Assembly (NCBI GenBank): GCA_028817755.1
Contig: JAPPPA010000044.1
Coordinates: forward strand, 1-9,838
Direction of reading: 5' to 3'
Source: Gammaproteobacteria bacterium
GTDB lineage: Bacteria; Pseudomonadota; Gammaproteobacteria; JAPPPA01
Length of the DNA: 9,838 nt
Shown in pieces: positions 6,196 to 9,838 of the stretch. Under the pieces are notes generated by a model, which saw nothing but the letters and a program-made list of their open reading frames with translations, was not told the origin of the DNA and did not search any database. Position numbers and translations under genes: made by a program. Position 1 is the stretch's first letter. Each line of letters starts with the position of its first letter.

Positions 6196-8766
6196 TTAGG
6201 AAATGAGACCCGCAGCGCGTGCTTTAGCCAGCGCGCCGCTGCGGTTTTTCGTGTCCAGCTTGTTATAAATATTGTGCAGATGCCATTTAACCGTGCCTTC
6301 AGAGACAAAGAGCCGGCTAGCCAATTCTTTATTGCTGAGTCCTTCTGCTACGGCCTCTAATATTTGTAATTCTTTTTTGGTTAACTGACTTACCGGCGCT
6401 AAGGCTTCAACGCCTACGGTTTGCCGGATGCGTTCGGCCAGCGCGCTATTTATCCCTGCTTTATCTATTGCAGTTTGTAGCACGGGTCGGATCAAGTCGG
6501 CATCAGCCGCGAGAATCCGCATGGCGCCGGTTTTTTCGACTAAACGAATGGCTTCCTCGGCGGCCGCAATGCGTTGCGTATCGCTACCGGCTGCTGACGC
6601 AAATACTTGCCATTGCAGTGCTTTCAACAATTGTTCTTTGGCAGTAGCGCGTTGGCATTGCTCGTGAATGGTATCAACCACTTCACCCGCCAAGCCGGCC
6701 GCTAAGCTAAGCCGTACCTCTAGCTGTTGGCGTTTGTCTGCGATTAAGCCCTGCAGGTCGTCACGGCTTTCAAATGGGGCAAACTCGGTAGAGACGATAT
6801 TTCTTGCCAGCTCTAACCTGCCAGCGCGGATATGGTTAACCGCACGCTCTGCTGCAAGACTAAGCACGAGCCGAGGCAAGCCGCGTTCTTGGCCAACACT
6901 TTCGCCATCTAGCAATATCGCTTGTGCGGCCTTGGTTTGGCCTTTCATGGCTTTAATACGGGCAGCGGTTAGCCACACGGCAATCAGGCCGTCTGTACTG
7001 GTTTGGCTGCCGAGAGTTTCAAAGTCAAAGCACAGCAATTCGGCGGCGTTATCTACATGTCCCATCTCGAGCTCAACAGAGGCCGTCAGGCCGGCTAAGG
7101 TGCTGGTGCCGGGTGAGTTTTTGCCGAGCCGACGTTCGGCAGCATGAAGCGTGTTTTGTAAAAGATCACGTGCTGCGGACAAGGATCCCATTCGTAGTAA
7201 CGTCACAGCCTGTAAGGCGGTTGCCCAAGCTTCGGCGTAGATCGAGCCAGCTTTTACAAATAGCTGCTTGCCGCGTTGGGTCCAGGCTAATGCTTCATCA
7301 AAAGCGGAACGGCACTTGGCGGCGTAACCGCGTGCGCTGCAGGCGGCGCCGGCAAACAAGGGCGAAGATTGATGCCACTGTTCTAGCCAGTCGCCACTAA
7401 GCTCTTCAGCTAACTGGGGCTCGTCTTCTAATGCCGCGATAATGCAGGCAAAGACTTCGGCGGCGGATTGAAACTCTTTTTCTTGTTTTTCGTCCACATT
7501 GCCAGCCACGTCTTTCAATAGCTCAGTAGCAAGTGTGCGCGCGCGTTCGAGTTCGCCAGTAAAGGTAATCGCCACAATATGGTTAAGTCGTAACAAATAG
7601 CGCTCTGCTATGTGTTCCGCTGGCAGGGCAGCAATCCACTTCACAATCTGCTCGTGTTTGCCTTGGTATTGAGCAAGCTCCACCGAGACCCGTTCTAAAC
7701 GATCGGCGGCGACAGCATAGTCACCGGCGGTCATGGCTAAGCTAATTGCATCTTCCATGAGTGACTGGCTTTCGCACCATTGGGCTGCTGTTTGTTGCCA
7801 CTGTTGCGCTTGGCCAGCGTTTTCGGTGTGTAAGCGGTCGGCCAAAAACTCGGCAATAAGGTGGTGAAAGCGATACCAACGTCTTTCTCGGTCGAGTGGA
7901 ATCAGAAAAAGGTTGTTGGATTCAAGCCATTGCAACTGCTGCTGGCTGGCTGAATGCGACAGCATGGCGTCTAGCTGTTCGGAACAAAACCTCGGCAATA
8001 AGGATGCGGCAAATACTAGCGGGCGAATGTCTTCTGGTAAGCCTTCAAGCAAGACGTCGGTCAAATAAGCTGACAGGTCGCGATCGCGGCCGGTGGGCGC
8101 TTGTATACGGCCGGTTTCGTCGCTGCTGAGCGCCACAATACGAGCAGCTAAAGGCCAGCCCTCGGTTTGTTGTTGTAAATCTTGCAGCCAAGGCTGGTCA
8201 GCAGGTGTTTGTAGTAGCGCTGCTAGCTCCTCGGTAGTGAGCGCTAAGTCTCGCGCATCTAGACGGCTAGCGCTGCCTTCTAATACGCGGCGAGAAAGTC
8301 CCGACGACTCTGGCATGCTGCGGCCCGCGATAACCAATTGAAGGTTGGCGGGCAAGTGGGCTAGTAGCCAGCGCAATACATTTTCTGAGTCTTGCGCGTG
8401 CAAGAAATGCACATCATCGATAAACAGTACGGTGATGTCTGTTTGCTGGGCGTCAAAGTGTATTAATGCGGTTTTGAGGTCATCGCCTTCGCTAAGCTGT
8501 AAAGCCCCGATCAGTGCTTGCTCAAAGCGGTTTGGGGCGGCATCTAGAGCGTCTAGCCCCAGCCATAGACAGCGTTTTTTCGCGGTTTCTAGTTGCTGCC
8601 ACCATTGCAGCATCAAAGTGGACTTGCCGTAGCCAGCAGGTGCCGAGAGCGCGATAAGGCGTTGCTGGCCGTGCTGGAAGGCGGTAGGCATATCCAAGCG
8701 TACCCGCGGTACGGGCTTTATTGCCGTTACCGGTGGTGTTAATTTGCTACTTAGAAATTCCGCCAA
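6196..8766 (-). CDS. MalT/AlkS-like ATP-dependent LuxR-family transcriptional activator
   Basis: This large signal-transduction ATPase regulator (STAND/LAL class) binds ATP and an inducer, oligomerises, and activates promoters. The 856 residues show Walker A APAGYGKST (42-50), Walker B VLFIDD (113-118) and an AGRS sensor-like motif soon after. A long alpha-helical region rich in Ala, Leu and Gln, likely TPR-like repeats, fills the middle. The C-terminal LuxR HTH (about 795-850) contains LTKKELQILEAVAEGLSNKE and VSEGTVKWHLHNIYNKL. AlkS, the regulator of alkB in Pseudomonas, belongs to this class, so alkane control of the neighbouring alkB is a reasonable inference. The start is TTG 8766: the segment FLSSKLTPPV matches the usual beginning of MalT-like proteins, but no good ribosome site is seen. 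ATG 8691 is the alternative and would lose this segment. The stop is 10 bp from that of the reductase. Confidence 0.87.
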   Translation of the reverse strand: MAEFLSSKLTPPVTAIKPVPRVRLDMPTAFQHGQQRLIALSAPAGYGKSTLMLQWWQQLETAKKRCLWLGLDALDAAPNRFEQALIGALQLSEGDDLKTALIHFDAQQTDITVLFIDDVHFLHAQDSENVLRWLLAHLPANLQLVIAGRSMPESSGLSRRVLEGSASRLDARDLALTTEELAALLQTPADQPWLQDLQQQTEGWPLAARIVALSSDETGRIQAPTGRDRDLSAYLTDVLLEGLPEDIRPLVFAASLLPRFCSEQLDAMLSHSASQQQLQWLESNNLFLIPLDRERRWYRFHHLIAEFLADRLHTENAGQAQQWQQTAAQWCESQSLMEDAISLAMTAGDYAVAADRLERVSVELAQYQGKHEQIVKWIAALPAEHIAERYLLRLNHIVAITFTGELERARTLATELLKDVAGNVDEKQEKEFQSAAEVFACIIAALEDEPQLAEELSGDWLEQWHQSSPLFAGAACSARGYAAKCRSAFDEALAWTQRGKQLFVKAGSIYAEAWATALQAVTLLRMGSLSAARDLLQNTLHAAERRLGKNSPGTSTLAGLTASVELEMGHVDNAAELLCFDFETLGSQTSTDGLIAVWLTAARIKAMKGQTKAAQAILLDGESVGQERGLPRLVLSLAAERAVNHIRAGRLELARNIVSTEFAPFESRDDLQGLIADKRQQLEVRLSLAAGLAGEVVDTIHEQCQRATAKEQLLKALQWQVFASAAGSDTQRIAAAEEAIRLVEKTGAMRILAADADLIRPVLQTAIDKAGINSALAERIRQTVGVEALAPVSQLTKKELQILEAVAEGLSNKELASRLFVSEGTVKWHLHNIYNKLDTKNRSGALAKARAAGLIS
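6210..6249 (+). terminator. Intrinsic terminator of the reductase transcript, inside the 3' end of the convergent regulator gene
   Basis: A perfect 8-bp stem, CCGCAGCG (6210-6217) with CGCTGCGG (6237-6244), can extend inward by six more pairs (6218-6223 with 6230-6235, one G.U, one bulged base at 6236). It is followed by TTTTT (6245-6249). It faces plus-strand transcripts and begins 24 bp after the reductase stop. The same DNA encodes the last residues after the HTH of the minus-strand regulator. No matching T-run appears on the minus-strand side. Confidence 0.8.
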
Positions 8767-8774
8767 AAGAAGGG
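8767..8774 (+). promoter_or_regulatory. Ribosome binding site deciding the methyltransferase start
   Basis: AAGAAGGG lies 6 nt before GTG 8781, which supports that start over the in-frame ATG at 8721. The latter would overlap the regulator coding region and add 20 residues unlike the family. Confidence 0.65.
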
Positions 8775-8780
8775 TTCGCC

Positions 8781-9395
8781 GTGTCTTTTTATGATCGCCA
8801 TATCCTACCGTATGTGATTGATTTAGCGTGTGGCATGAAGGCTGTTACGCGGCAGCGTGAGAAAGTCGTACCGCAGGCGCAAGGTCGGGTGTTAGAAATT
8901 GGCATCGGCACAGGCTTGAACTTGAAGCATTATCAACCCGCTTTGGTAGCTGAGCTCACCGGTTTGGACCATGAGTTAGCGATGCATCGTTTGGCAAAAA
9001 CGCGCCTAGAACAGAGTGGTTTGGCGGCCGACTTGGTTGGGCTAGATGCGGAATCGATCCCGCTAGACGATAACCTGTTCGACACCATCGTGTGTACCTA
9101 TACCCTATGCACTATTCCAGATCCGGCCGCGGCTTTGCTGGAAATGAAGCGGGTGTTGGCGCCGTCTGGGCAGTTATTGTTTTGTGAGCACGGTAAGGCG
9201 CCGGACGCTCAAGTGCGCAAATGGCAAGAGCGGCTAAACCCAATCTGGAACCAGTTTGCGGGCGGTTGCAATCTAAACCGCGCAATCCCGGATTTGCTGA
9301 GTGATGCAGGTTTTAATGTAGACACGCTCGAACAGATGTATATTCCGGGCACTAAATTCGCGACTTATAACTATTGGGGGGCTGCCAGTAAATAG
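8781..9395 (+). CDS. Class I SAM-dependent methyltransferase (UbiE/METTL7-like)
   Basis: This small soluble methyltransferase, 204 residues from GTG 8781, has an unknown substrate. Motif I, VLEIGIGTG, is the SAM-binding glycine loop; the acidic residue after the second strand is in LTGLDHE, and LDAESIPLDDNLFDTIVCTY gives the adenine-contacting and post-I region of the Methyltransf_11 fold. It starts with FYDRHILPYVIDLACG, an N-terminal stretch seen in a group of short bacterial methyltransferases related to METTL7. It is divergent from the regulator gene, whose start lies 14 bp away, and the ExeA-like gene starts 15 bp after its stop, so those two may form an operon. It could modify a lipid, a quinone-like compound or a thiol; the sequence alone does not say which. 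Its role in alkane use, if any, is unknown. Confidence 0.85.
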   Translation: MSFYDRHILPYVIDLACGMKAVTRQREKVVPQAQGRVLEIGIGTGLNLKHYQPALVAELTGLDHELAMHRLAKTRLEQSGLAADLVGLDAESIPLDDNLFDTIVCTYTLCTIPDPAAALLEMKRVLAPSGQLLFCEHGKAPDAQVRKWQERLNPIWNQFAGGCNLNRAIPDLLSDAGFNVDTLEQMYIPGTKFATYNYWGAASK

Positions 9396-9410
9396 CCCGG
9401 CACGAGACAT

Positions 9411-9838
9411 ATGGCCATTTTTAATAACTATTTTGGGTTCAGCCAAAACCCCTTTTCTATTACGCCGAACCCCGCGTTCCTGTATCTCAGCCCTAGTCAC
9501 CAAGATGCCCTTAGCCATTTGATCTATGGCGTCGGCCAAGGCGGCGGTTTTGTGGCGCTCACGGGCGAGGTGGGTACTGGTAAGACCACATTGATTCGGA
9601 GCCTGCTGGAGCAAGAGCTCGACAATATTGAAGTCGCTTTGTGCCTAAACCCTCAGCTTACTGCGCCGGAGTTTGTGGCCAATATTTGCGACGAACTCAA
9701 GGTTGAATATCAAGATGGCAATTCGCTAAAAGAGCTCATTGATAATCTCAACACATACTTGCTGGATGCCCATGCACAGGGCAAGCGAGTGGTTGTGATT
9801 ATTGATGAGGCCAAGCAGGTGAGTCGTGACGTGTTGGA
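9411..9838 (+). CDS. ExeA/GspA-like AAA+ ATPase, 5' part (cut by window end)
   Basis: The frame is open from ATG 9411 to the window end, giving 142 complete codons, so this is a partial gene. The N-terminal signature NNYFGFSQNPFSITPNP and FLYLSPSHQDALSHL match the ExeA/GspA family, where the inner-membrane ATPase helps insert the type II secretion secretin through peptidoglycan. Walker A is GEVGTGKT (52-59) and Walker B is VVVIIDE (127-133). MshM and exosortase-associated ATPases share this domain, so the exact system cannot be told without the C-terminus (a transmembrane segment and peptidoglycan-binding domain would identify ExeA). K135 stands where family members usually have Gln (DEAQ). 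The ribosome site is weak (GAGA, 9404-9407). The gene lies 15 bp after the methyltransferase. Confidence 0.85.
   Translation, partial: MAIFNNYFGFSQNPFSITPNPAFLYLSPSHQDALSHLIYGVGQGGGFVALTGEVGTGKTTLIRSLLEQELDNIEVALCLNPQLTAPEFVANICDELKVEYQDGNSLKELIDNLNTYLLDAHAQGKRVVVIIDEAKQVSRDVL

Noticed and set aside
6668..7147. 159-residue plus-strand open frame opposite the regulator gene
   Set aside because: It lies entirely antisense to a well-supported gene, is rich in Ser/Ala/Arg as expected of a shadow frame, and has no recognisable domain.
9273..9614. 113-residue minus-strand open frame across the methyltransferase and ExeA-like genes
   Set aside because: Overlaps two genes with clear domain motifs on the other strand and resembles nothing known.

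Overview
This window reads as a gammaproteobacterial chromosome segment, probably from a marine or hydrocarbon-using bacterium. The gene set resembles alkane- and fatty-acid-using gammaproteobacteria: an ETF-ubiquinone oxidoreductase directly upstream of etfBA, an AlkB-type integral-membrane monooxygenase, a XylA-like ferredoxin-reductase, a MalT/AlkS-type regulator, and an ExeA/GspA-like ATPase. The taxon is inferred from protein resemblance recalled by eye, not from a search. Base composition looks even throughout, with no insertion sequence, phage gene, tRNA, rRNA or CRISPR array.

Layout. (1) Positions 45-3382, plus strand: ETF-QO, etfB and etfA, tightly packed and closed by a strong intrinsic terminator at 3407-3438. 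These carry electrons from acyl-CoA dehydrogenases to ubiquinone during beta-oxidation. (2) Positions 3383-3845: a 463-bp gene-free region with an 18-bp dyad, a repeated 13-bp motif and several hairpins; it probably holds the promoter and leader of the next gene. (3) Positions 3846-6185, plus strand: alkB, then a second intrinsic terminator only 17 bp before a fused [2Fe-2S] ferredoxin / FAD-NAD(P)H reductase. No rubredoxin is present, so the fused reductase is the obvious electron donor to AlkB. (4) Positions 6196-8766, minus strand: a large ATP-dependent LuxR-family activator converging on the reductase gene, the likely local regulator. (5) Positions 8781 to the end, plus strand: a small SAM-dependent methyltransferase diverging from the regulator, then the 5' part of an ExeA/GspA-like AAA+ ATPase cut by the window edge.

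Working together (inference): AlkB hydroxylates an alkane or alkyl chain with electrons from NAD(P)H through the XylA-like protein. The alcohol is oxidised to a fatty acid by enzymes encoded elsewhere. Beta-oxidation of that acid loads ETF, and ETF-QO passes the electrons to ubiquinone. The most noteworthy points are the AlkB plus XylA-like pairing in place of the rubredoxin chain, the terminator between monooxygenase and reductase, a terminator folded into the 3' coding end of the convergent regulator, and the structured region upstream of alkB.
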